Shown: one piece after another, positions 19,601 to 30,144 of the stretch | Position numbering within the stretch: position 1 is the stretch's first letter | How the letters are laid out: the number at the start of each line of letters is the position of its first letter | NCBI RefSeq assembly: GCF_003473485.1 | Contig: NC_053042.1 | Coordinates: 39,832,762-39,896,761, forward strand | DNA: 64,000 bases | Reading direction: 5' to 3' | Source: Medicago truncatula | Taxonomy: Eukaryota > Streptophyta > Magnoliopsida > Fabales > Fabaceae | Position numbers and translations under genes: made by a program | The notes under the pieces: generated by a model | What the model was told of the DNA's origin: nothing | Database searches by the model: none | What the model saw: the letters and a program-made list of their open reading frames with translations, nothing else

Positions 19601-22600
19601 AGAGATAAGATGGATCCATAAGCATGGTGGTTGGTTCATGGTGCTCGAGTTCCATTAGTTGAAAAGGTTGCACTTAAGCTACTTGCGCAACCTTGTTTAT
19701 CTTCATGTTGTGAAAGCAATTGGAGCACATATTCATTTATTCATTCTTTGAAGAGAAACAAGATGACACCACATAGAGCGGAAACTTTAGTATATGTGCA
19801 TAGTAACCTTCGACTTCTATCACGGAACACTCCTCAATATCATCAAGAAATGTGGGATGCCGTTGGAGATGAGTTTGATTGATAGTGGATTTCTTGTAGT
19901 CGTTGACTTGTCTTCAGATGAGCCAGGCTGATTTTCTGAATGTGGAGTGACTAGGATATGATTTGATCATTTTGTTGTAGAATATTTTTTCGTAAATGAA
20001 AGTACTTAGTTTGTTTTGCTTGATTTATGTCTTCTTTTGGTTGATTGAAAGTACTGAGTTTAAATAAACATAAATTTTGCTTCTCATTTTACTCTTTATA
20101 AACTGTGCTCATAAATTGCTTTATTTTATTAATATATGTAGCAGTGCCCGTGACCTATGTTTTTTAATTAGCGATGTCCCCGTTTCTGAGTCCGTGCTTC
20201 ACAGGCATGCGCATACTGCTGAAATATAGATAATCTAGAATAGAACATATAAGATCTTACTATAGCAAAAATTGGTGAAAGAAATTTGATGTATTTGGTC
20301 AAAAATTTGGCATACATCAACTTTCTTTTACAAATTTTTGTTTATATTTGAGACTGGAGGCAGTAGATCGTAATATGACGGAATCTTAAGAATAGTTCAA
20401 AAGAAAAACAAGACATACCCCCCTACAACTTAAAAGAGTAGAGAGTTCCTTTTATTATTTTTTTGGAGTAGAGTAGAGAGTTCTTTAGCAGCACAAGCAA
20501 CTCTTTATAATGAGCAAGACTCTCTTCAACACTACAATTAATGTTTGATTCAGAAGTTGATCTAGAAATAGCTACTTCTTTAGCACCAACTGCTATACAA
20601 GCTTCAAAACCATATAAACGTAACCTTCCGCAACTATCGATAAATTCTCATAAAGCTAATGCAATTACACAACATGATAAGGATTCTTTCTGGGGGGTAG
20701 GGGTGAAGGTTACACCAAAACAAGAATGATTTTGTCAAACAAACCCTTGAAGGTTGAATGTTTTCAGGATTGACTCATGTGCCTTCTGGTCCTTTTCGCA
20801 ACCAGACAATATCAAAAGAAAAACTTCTGGTTAATATATGAATCACATAACATAACAGAAAAATAACGCAATTCAACTATCTAAGCAGAAAGATATTAGA
20901 AATATCAGAGTTACTTACAGCAAAGGAATGTGCCAAATATTTGGAACATCACAGAGAGTGAGTATGTTTGATAACTGCAGATACATAGTTTGCTTTAAGA
21001 ACATTATGTAATGCTTATCATAAGCAAAGTGAAACAGTGTTGAGTTATTTTGTGTCAGTTGCTGGGGTTGGTAACTGTTGGTTGGCGGCTTGGATTGTGC
21101 GGCATGACCTGAGGAGGGTCGTACCAGAGGGGTTTGCAGTTTCGCGTGACTGCGTGAGAGAGAACTGCGGAGAGGGTCTTGTGACGCACCAATGGGAGAA
21201 GAGAAGGGCAGTCATGCACTGGTGGCACTTTGGAAGGCTTCCACCATCAGAGAATTTGAGTGAGTTTAGAAGTTTAGAGAGAAGAGTGTAATGTGAATCT
21301 TAGGAATTTAGAGTGGTTTGGGTCTCTTGCATCTGAGGTGCAAAACAAAAACTCCAGGGTGCTCCCGATTCTTCTACCTCTAAGTATTGGACTTTCATTC
21401 ATCTAGTCAACCCTCTTTACCGCTGTTTTTATGGAGTTTCTCCACATATGTCCAAATTACCTTCGAAGAGATTCCATAATCTATTCTATGGTGAGAGCCA
21501 CTTCATAGTTCATAAATAAAATCATCATGTGTTTGTAAAGTATTTTACTGAGAAAGAGGGTCTTTTTCTGATGGCTAGTTGTAATTTGTAATTCCTGAGA
21601 GGACACAAAAAGCACTTCCCATTTGAATGGTGGGGAAAATGAAGAATGCTGGCTTATTGGCTTGATTTAGCGCAGCCACATGTCCCCTTTTCGAGTTTCT
21701 GTTCTATTCTTAAATCTTTTATATGGGAGTGCTTAACAAGGATGGACCCGAGTCGCCCTTGTGCTTCATTTCTAATGATTAATTTTTTTTGGTACATGAT
21801 AGATATTTTAGCAAGTGTACTAAATACTATCGAAGTAGTAAAAATATCGTTCCCACGAGGACTGTGTTAATCTCAATTTAGCAATAAGGTTAATATTTAG
21901 GATGTGTAAATTATTTTAATGCCTGAGGCAGTAGTTTTGGTTTGCATAAAATTAAATAACAAAATATAAAGATAGTTTGGAAAGAATAAGAGAGAGATGA
22001 GATCAGGTCTTTCGAATCATCTATGTTCCCCTAATTGGTATACTGCACCTATTCTTATAAATGATTTTCTAGTTCCACGATAGTTAACAAAATAGTCCTA
22101 ATCAATCCTTTGAGTTAGGACCCTCTTCTCAAACTACAGCCCCTAATTCCTTAGGTGGTCTAATAATCTTTGAAGGTTTTAAAAACGTTAACCTAATATC
22201 ACTAACAAACGATTATCCATTCCTAGACTAACCCTGTTTATTAGAACAATTCAATTCTGTCTAAGTAGAAAGCTATGGTCAGTAGTCATTCATTCTCACT
22301 AAATCATGTTTATATTTGATCAGGATATAAAAAGCATTAAGAACAATTGAATTGAATAAAAACTAGATTGTCATTCACAATAAATAGAGTTTCACAGCAA
22401 CATGGTTCAATTAGGGTTACAAAGAATCATCTCAGACCTAATCTCTAAGAGATTTAGCTACTCATAATTGAGTTTACAAATAGCATAATCAATAGTGGAA
22501 TCAAAACATACACGAACCGATAGAAGGTTGAAGAAATCGCCCTCCTAGCTGTCTTTAGGTCTCAAAATTGCACTTTGCTCTCTCCAAATCGTAACCCTTG

Positions 22601-23409
22601 TCTTTGGAATAGACTTCAGCTTAAATAGGCACAGAATTTCGCCTAAAATCGTGCCACGATTTAAGTAAATCGTGACACGATTCTCTTTGAATCGCAAATC
22701 ACTGAATTAGGGTTTCCTCAGATCGTGCCACGATTATGCCATCGTGACACGATTTCTTCAATGTCGAAGCTTGATTTTGATCTTCTAAAATCGTGTCACG
22801 TTTTTACCAAATCGTGACACGATTCTCTTCTTTATATTTTCTTCAGTTTTCTACTCTTTTGCTGCATAAGTTGCCTTGTGAACTCCAATTTGTGATCAAA
22901 ATACATATAAAAAGACTCTAGAATTAGCGAATGACGGACTGTACACCATTTCTAACAATTATGAATAATAAAGAGTAGTTCTTTGTGTTTTCGACCCAAA
23001 AAATCCACTAGAATAGGATAGGAGAAAGTGGTTTGTTCTCTCAACAAATAGACAAAGGGAGTGTTACTCTGTCATTTTACTTGAATATATCAAATTTAAG
23101 TTTGTCCACTCCTGGTGTTGATTCCCAAATCCATACTTGATGAATTTTGAGTGCATTTTTCTTTGGCATCACCAAGTTAGTATTCTAGTAGATTTCTTTT
23201 GTTTCTGTTATATTATTTTAAGATTTAATTTAAGAAGTTAGATATCTGGAAATGTTTTCTTCCAAGTATTTGTTAAGAATATTGATGAATCTGTTTTTAC
23301 ATTTCGATAGACAATATTTAGAGGAGCAATGAATGGAAAGCTCATAGTGAATTGTCCTCTCCCGCCTGAAAGGATACCAAAATACCAATTACTGTACAAG
23401 GATGTCTAG
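16615..23409 (+). CDS. TXNL4B: Dim1/TXNL4B-type thioredoxin-like splicing protein
   Basis: A 151-aa member of the Dim1 (U5-15kD) thioredoxin-fold family, which works in the nucleus with U5 / tri-snRNP splicing particles. Exons 16615-16746, 16854-17011, 18528-18594 and 23311-23409 join in phase at GT/AG sites. The protein runs MSYMLTTLSQKREVDSII, LVLRFGRESDPNCLHLDQI, then VALVDVDSPDIQVYVKYFDI, PSTLFFFNAHHMKMDSG, HTKWIGAFHKKQDFIDVVE and TIFRGAMNGKLIVNCPLPPE. The length matches TXNL4B (about 149 aa) better than the canonical Dim1/YLS8 (142 aa). It keeps FG and the single Cys37 but has no CxxC redox site, as in the family. Intron 3 is 4716 bases because of transposon debris, including an inverted hAT duplication. 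Loss of the correct intron 3 splice would truncate the last 32 residues. Confidence 0.92.
18855..20020. repeat. Long inverted duplication of hAT transposase sequence in intron 3
   Basis: Left arm about 18855-19432, right arm about 19469-20020, spacer about 36 bases. Matching pairs run from the outer ends (ttacgaaaaatattctaaaa with its complement) to the inner ends (tcctcagtgagctcaatgg with its complement). The right arm on the plus strand and the left arm on the minus strand both derive from the same hAT transposase 3' end. A transcript through the intron could fold into a hairpin of more than 500 base pairs with some mismatches. Confidence 0.85.
19631..19882 (+). pseudogene. hAT transposase C-terminal dimerisation domain remnant
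   Basis: The open stretch contains VALKLLAQPCLSSCCESNWS, then STYSFIHSLKRNKMTPHRAE and LVYVHSNLRLLSR. This is the conserved C-terminal dimerisation region (Dimer_Tnp_hAT) of plant hAT transposases. The catalytic part upstream is absent, apart from degenerate sequence. The opposite arm of the inverted duplication carries a worn copy on the minus strand. Confidence 0.85.
20021..21786. other. Unassigned middle of intron 3
   Basis: It contains two unexplained open stretches: 20541-20729 (62 codons, MFDSEVDLEIATSLAPTA) and 21037-21291 (84 codons, GC-rich, starting MLSYFVSVAGVGNCWLAAW). I recognise neither. Both probably belong to decayed mobile DNA, since they lie in an intron on the sense strand and have no conserved motif that I can name. 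Confidence 0.4.
21787..22945. mobile_element. Probable retroelement-derived repeat in intron 3
   Basis: Begins near ttggtacatgatagatattt, followed by the cgttcccacgaggactg motif that recurs in many plant repeats. The body is without coding sequence, and a palindrome-rich tail lies at 22647-22824. No complete LTR pair, primer site or target duplication is seen, so the class is uncertain. Confidence 0.4.
22647..22824. repeat. Cluster of aatcgtgNcacgatt palindromes
   Basis: Six copies of a 13-15-base near-perfect palindrome lie within 180 bases, for example aatcgtgccacgatt at 22647-22661, aatcgtgacacgatt at 22668-22682 and again at 22810-22824. The central base is C, A or T. The spacers differ, so this is not a simple tandem repeat. 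Confidence 0.8.
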
Positions 23410-24327
23410 AAATTTATTTAACTCAAACCACCCTCCCCTTTTTTCCTCTTTCCCTTGTAAAAACTCAAATTATAGTTTTTTTTTTTTTTTTTTTTCTGTT
23501 TTTCTTTCTCACCTTTTTCTTAGCAGATGCTGACTTGTAATAGTAAGACATGTATATGGGATTTTTTACATGTTGGTTCGACCATTAATGAAACAAAAAG
23601 CAGATATATCCGTCATTTGATTTGAACTCAAGTTGATTAGTATTAGTATTTCATTCATTTATCTCTGCTTTCCTTGTTTTTCAACAAAAAAAAAAGAGTA
23701 AGTCTTACTTGACCACAACCCAAATCAAAGATTAATTCGGCACGCACTGATGACAATTTTTAAAAGAGTAAACAACTAGACGGTGAATATTAAGAAGCTA
23801 CAAATGTAGCATTAAAGTGGACACATTTTTTTGTAAGATTGACGTGAAAACAAACACATACTAAGACAATTTGACAACTTGTAAACGTGATATTTTTCCC
23901 AATTGAAGTAGACAAACATTGCTTATCAATAGATTTCGATCAAACACAGATTTAATTGCCCCAGTATACTATTTGAGCTCAAAATATATTTTTAACTTGT
24001 TAAGTGCTAAATTAAAAATTATATCAAAAACATCATTTTTGAAATTTTTATTTTAGGATGTTATTGAGATATATAAGGATTAACTTATTAAGTCATATCT
24101 GTTAAAAATCATTAATCTATATATGTCTTAGTGACAAATCAAGTAGTGTTAGATTTATGGAAGTCTTATAGAGTGATTTACGTGATATTACTCAAGTGAT
24201 ACATGGGTGTAACTTGATATCTTCAAAATATATTCATTAATTAACAAGCAATCTGGATGATCTTTTTAAACTGTCATCTCAAATGGCAATCTAACCCATT
24301 TTTGATTCAAAAATAAATAATAAATAT
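23410..24327. other. 3' flank of the TXNL4B-like gene
   Basis: Probable 3' untranslated region for the first 100-250 bases, followed by AT-rich sequence with a poly-T run at about 23477. No other gene is seen. Confidence 0.45.
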
Positions 24328-24895
24328 AAATGCTCTTTTGGTCCCTTAAGTATTTAATTGATATTGCTTTGATCCCTTAACTAAAAAAAAGATTGTTTGA
24401 GTACTTTAAGTTTTTTTTTTTAGTCTCGTTTTGGTCCCTTCTGTTAGTTTCCGTTAGGGTTTAAAAAAAAAATTAACTCCTGGACACGTGTCACCTTGTC
24501 ATTGGCTCTGAGTTTTTTTTTTTACAAAAAAATATATATTTTTTTAAAAAATATATATATATATATTTAAAAAAAAAACTCAAAGCCAATGACAATGTGA
24601 CACGTGTCCCAGAGTTAACACGTGTCACCTTGTTATTGGTTCTGGAAATTTTTTACAAAAAAATAAAATACATATATTAAAAAAAATTATTAAAAAAAAA
24701 TTGTAAAAAAAAAAAAAACTCAGAGCCAATGACAAGGTGACACGTGTCCAGGAGTTAACTTTTTTTTAAACTCTAACGGAAACCTAACAGAAAGGACCAA
24801 AACGAGATTAAAAAATAAACTTAAAATACTCAAACAATCTTTTTTATAACCAAAGCGATACCAATTAAATACTTTAAGGGACCAAAAGAGCATTT
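24328..24895. mobile_element. Mutator-type MITE of a 'ggtccctt' family with ACGTG motifs
   Basis: Ends aaatgctcttttggtccctt and complement, with long pairing arms, flanked by aataaatat (24319-24327) and aataattat (24896-24904), a 9-base direct repeat with one mismatch. The arms contain four CACGTG cores (near 24485, 24602, 24620 and 24741), each within cacgtgtc(a/c). A fragment of a related family is at about 42270-42400. Non-coding. Confidence 0.7.
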
Positions 24896-25029
24896 AATAA
24901 TTATGCAGGCCATAATGATTGAGTTCAAAAATCTTACCCTACCTACTTCTTGTTCATCACAGTTTCCTAATTGATTTTTGTGATGGAATCAGCCATTTGT
25001 AAGTATCCTGAGAAGTCAAAAATTGTTAA

Positions 25030-26340
25030 ATCAAAATGCTACACAACATTAATACTCCTATTCTAGCTTACATGTATATAGGGAACAAAGAATATGGTAG
25101 CACTTGGCTGGATTTTCGCTATGAAAACATCCCTATGTTTTGCTTTCATCGTAGTATAGTGGGTCACTCTGAGGAAAATTGTGAACTGAAGCCTCAAATG
25201 CATATGGGAGATGAAGAAATCAATCTAGAGGGACCTTAGTTAAGGTTCAATATATTTGGAAAAAGGATTAATGACAAAAGTGATAAAAGATTCAACAGTA
25301 ATCATAGGAAAACAATGAGTAGAAATTTACATAGTCCTATTCGAAAGGATATATCTTTTGGACATGATGGCAAACATAAATATGGAAGATTAAGCGATGG
25401 AGCACCAATTCTGATCATAACACTATTATGCTAGAGTTTTCTTTTATGATATAACACCTTACACCAGTGGGGTTAGAAAAAGTTTGGCAACATTATTAAC
25501 CAAATTAAAGCTCATGAGGAAGACCTGAAAAGACTCAAGCATATAACACCTACTATTTCTAATTAATATTGACTCTATTAGAATCAAGGAAAATGAATTA
25601 GAGAAAATCCTCAAGAATGAGGAAATTTGGGCTTAGAGAGCAAAGGCTAAGTGGCTGGTGCATGGTGACTGAAATACAAAGTTTTTTCACATTAAAGCTT
25701 TTCAAAGAAAAAAGAAAAAACACTATCAGACACATAATTGACCCACAAGAAGTTGTTTGGAGAATAATATCAACAGAATCCATAATATCTTTCTTGATTA
25801 TATTCATGTCATCTAATCCTAATAATATGCACAACATTATTAGTGTGGTCAAAGATAAAGTTACTCCCTACATTTAGCAGCTGAGTTCACTGTGGAGGAG
25901 GTTAGGGCAACAACATTCGCACTAAAAGGTTAAGTGCTCTTTTCTTCCAAAACCATTGGGATATATTTAGTACTGATGTTCTAAACTCTTCTCTCTTAAG
26001 ATTCTTAAGTTTGGTTTGGCTCTAAATTGGGCATAAACTGTGTAGATTGGATGAGATATATACATGATTATTATCATAAACAAAGAAGATTTACAATATT
26101 TTGCAGTTATTGAATATGGAATATGGATGGCTAAAAACCTTTCAAATTTATTATGAGGACAAAGATAGAGGCAAACAACATTATCAGACAAGCTGAGCAA
26201 AGTATCATCAATTTCAAACAAGCAAATAGCAATGCTCCAGAATATAGAAAAACAGAATGTTGAATAACATTGTTCAAGGAATCAAACACAACACTAGGTT
26301 GTTTGATTTTTGTGAAGTTTAGCTATAAACACTTGAACAC
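25030..26340 (+). pseudogene. Decayed LINE (ORF1 zinc knuckle and RT linker)
   Basis: At 25090-25235 the reading WLDFRYENIPMFCFHRSIVG then HSEENC resembles the zf-CCHC_4 knuckle of plant LINE ORFs (the second Cys is replaced by R/S). At about 25650-25790, mixed frames give WLVHGD, then TKFFHIKAFQRKKKNTIRHI, then IDPQEVVW, the well-known linker before the reverse transcriptase. At about 25880-26010 there is AEFTVEEV and LSALFFQNHWDIFSTDV, the start of the RT domain. Multiple stops and frameshifts occur and the catalytic YxDD part is absent. One old, internally deleted plus-strand LINE. Confidence 0.75.
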
Positions 26341-29300
26341 TTGAACGTACCAAAAAAAAAAAAAAACTAAGTTAAATTAGTGTTTAGTCTCTATAAATTT
26401 TCAAATTTTACTTTTTAGTCCCTTTAAAAAAATTATCAAGTTTTAATCCCCTAAAAATTTTACATCATCACTTTTAGTTCATATTTTAAGTAAACTTATT
26501 TGTATTGTTCAAAATTTTAAATTATTTTTTACAATCATGTCTAGTACATTATAGAAATCTCTTTGTGAAAGCTTAATTTTTATAACAAGAATTGAATTAA
26601 ATATGATTTTTTAAATTATTAACGCTTAAAAGTTCATATTTAATTCATGTTTTGTTAAAAAAAAAAATTAAATTTTGGTGTGAGAAATAGACATCTCTAT
26701 AAAAAATTAATTATTCAAAAATACGAAGGGTACATTATAGTTGACTTAAAAAAAAATTAAGCAATAGGGAAGTGAGTAATGGACTCCACTAATGACCAAT
26801 TGTTCAAGAGAACATGAGTTCGATTCTTAAAAAAACAATTATTGATCAGACTTTACTTACTTCACGACCAAACTTCATATTATCAAGACCTCTTTCTCCT
26901 GAGTATCGGAGAGTTGACACAAAAAAAAAAAAAATTAAAAGTCATGTCGGAAAATATTTTGGATGCCAAAACTTGATGAAATTTTTTATAGATTAACAAT
27001 TGAAATTTGAAATTCTTCATCAAGCTTTACTTATCTTACAACCAAATTTTGAATTATCAGGATCCCTTTCTCCTTGAAAAACCGAAAAGTAATAAGTTTA
27101 GGTTTTGGAGAAGGCATGTGAATCACTTAATAAAATGTTTTAATCTCAACCACTTATTTTAATCAAATGATCGAAAATCATTCTTATCATTTTCACATAT
27201 AAATCTCATTCGTTGATATGCCTTATATGTATATTACATAGCTATGAGTGACATTTAGTGGCTGTTAAATTATGTTTTTGTGGGAGCATACACTTATTGA
27301 TTCATTATGTATCTTGAAAAAAAAACTCAATCAAATTAAAATAAAATAAAAAAAACCCACATTTTTATTTCTCTAGAGAACTTAGGAGTAAAATTCACAT
27401 AAACTAATTGTTGAGAAGTGAGAAATTGTAGGTTTGTACCTACACCCCAACAAATCAAATATATGCAACTTATTATCTTTTGAGTTGTAGACTAAAACCA
27501 CACAACTAAAAAATATGAAGGGCACACTAGAGTTTACTTAAAAAAAAAAACCAAGTAATTCTGAAGTGATTAATACACGACAGAATGGATATTAAAGTAC
27601 TCATACCACCCCGTATAATTTTAGTTGTCGTTTTAGGGGTGTGAATAATTTCCAAGGAAATTATTAGTTGGGTTGAATTTTGGGTGGAGTTTAACATAGG
27701 AATGGAGAAACCTTTTCATGATGGTGCATGTTGCTTTAAAACCATTGATATATTATTAAATATATTTGACGTTTCTGATGATAGACTGGTTACTTGATAT
27801 TAACTTTTTGTTCATACACTTAAAACAAAAACAAAAAACAGGCCCCACAATAGCTGTTCATCACTTTATCTGTATTTGTTAAGTGTAGTGGTAATGGGCC
27901 AGCGTCATTGTTTTTAATTCTGTAACAAATTGAAACATAACATTTTAATTCCAATTTTTTCGGCTTTTTTTTTTTTAATCCCAGTTTTATAAAATGGAAA
28001 ATAAAATATCAAAATTTGACAGTTAAATGGGAAAAAAAGGTTGATTTTGTTAATTTTTGTATTTGTATATAGTTTTTTTTTTTTTTTATTAAACTACTAG
28101 TAACTAATGAGTACTATTTTTATTAAAAAAGAAAAATTAGCTCATTAAAATTGACACCGAGAAAATTATTGTATAGATGTTCTAAAATAATTTATATTTT
28201 TTACCTTAATATAATGTCAGTTTAGAATAATTTGTTATCTTAATAAAATAAGCCACTCCTTACTTCCGTCTCATTCTAATAGTCATTTTTTTGATGCATT
28301 TTGTCAATTTTCTTTAATGTCTTAAAATATATATATATTTTTAATTTCTTTAAATATATCAACATTATAGAATATATTGAATACCACTTCAATTAACTAC
28401 TCCGCTAATTAATTAATAAAGATATTTTATTAAATTTTATCATAAAAATCAACTCAACAGATCATTATTTTAAAAACCATGCATGGTAGGTGTAGATTGT
28501 AGTGTTGTTTTAGATGGGAGGTGTATTTCAAAGTTTAATTTAATATTCCAAACACTTTTTTTTTTGTCAAAACCATCAAACCAAAAAAAACTTTTGCAAC
28601 TTGTTGACCTACATTTGGAGGTTAAAAGTAAGCTTTCCCATGGTGGGAAAGCTTTATACCTTCCCATGTGAACACATACTTGAATTTTGTGGTAAAATTA
28701 GTTTTATTTTTAAAATACTCATGTTAGTTGCAATTGAGCAATGATATTTGTTCATCCATTTCATGACAACTTTGCTTTTTTCTCTTCTTATTGATAAAAA
28801 ACAATGGAGAGAGAAAAATGAAGAGAGAAGATAAGAATATCATGTTTGTATGAGAGAGAAAGTTGTACAAAAGTTGTCACAAAATGGTTGAACAAATATC
28901 ATTTCTCGTTGCAATTAGTGTAGTAGTTAAGTGATATTAAACATATATTAAACTAATGTAGCGACCGAATGTTAATGTTTGTTGATGAATTTATGGTTTT
29001 TTTAGGTTTTCTATGAAGTTTGATGAAGATGTGTTGAAGATGATGAAGAAGAGGAAAGGAAGGAAGAAGATGAAGTTTTCTATGAATTTTAGGGTTTAGT
29101 CCCTCTGCGAATTTTGTTTTTTTGTCTTTTGTCCCTCCAACTTTGTGACTCGGCTTATGGAACGACACATCAACGTCGTCTGCCACGTCACACGTTGCCA
29201 CGTCAGCCTCCGTTTGCCACATAGACGTTTTTGTAACAGATGGTGACGGCAATGACCAAAACCAAAACGTTTATAACTTACGGGAGTTATTTTAGAAGAG

Positions 29301-29520
29301 AAAAACAAAAAAAATACAGGAACAAAAACAAAAAACACGCAAACTTATAGAAACGATTTACATATTTAAGCTTAAAAATATTCGTTAACAGGACCAAAAA
29401 AAAAAAAAATCTTATATTCCCACCACCAATAATTCTTTAGGATAGCCATCCACTCCATCTTAGAAAGTGAGCCATCAACAATAAATATAAATCACAAAAT
29501 AAGAATAAGAGGGAACATGT
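26341..29520. other. Intergenic DNA with MITE fragments
   Basis: About 26380-26740 is a degraded relative of the MITE at 5403-5901 ('tttagtccct' and 'ttagttcat' blocks). About 29090-29400 resembles one side of another 'gtccctc' repeat with GC-richer cacgtc motifs. The segment 28580-28675 has a small palindrome (ttcccatggtgggaa). I see no gene: the open stretches at 28470-28671 and 28953-29338 lack any family features. Confidence 0.45.
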
Positions 29521-30144
29521 GAAATAAAGTAGTGGATCCCTCCATTGAAGGCCGTAACAACAAGCACATGGTATGGGTCCACCATGTTCACGGATCTAGA
29601 GGCAATCACACCTCAACAAATCAGCTCCATTTACAACTTGACAGACAAGTGCATGTTGTGTACCTAATATTACAAAGGATCTTGCATATCATTCACAAAA
29701 CTATATACATTACACAATAAATATGATACGTATAAGGTAGGTATGTATGCACATACTCTGTCACATACTGTACAAAATACAAATAATGGGGGGACAAATC
29801 CAGCAATGATAACTGGAAACATTTGCATTATTATAAGTCAAGCACACGCTGGCAATAGACAGAGTCATATTTTTTTTCCCCTTATAAAACAAAAACTGGG
29901 TCATATAAACATCTTCTATATTATTTCTTGTCCCTAATGAATTTCCACCTAATTTCTCATTCATATATAATACACATATTAAGAGAGAAAAAAATACAAA
30001 AGAAATAGCAGACACATAGCAATAATAATATAATCGAGAACTCTTATTCCTATATTAGCCTCGACCTTACTCGAGCCAACTTGCTTCCTTGGGATGCAGA
30101 TTTATCAACCAGAAGTGGATTTTTGTCGGAACACAACAAGGATT
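29521..30144 (-). other. Likely 3' untranslated region of the Aux/IAA gene
   Basis: This stretch lies directly downstream (minus-strand sense) of the Aux/IAA stop codon. It is less homopolymer-rich than the surrounding intergenic DNA and has no coding features. The exact polyadenylation site cannot be read from sequence. Confidence 0.35.

Noticed and set aside
22647-22824. CRISPR-like spaced repeats
   Set aside because: Units are short palindromes with uneven spacing in a plant intron; no repeat-spacer regularity. The same applies to 37195-37530.
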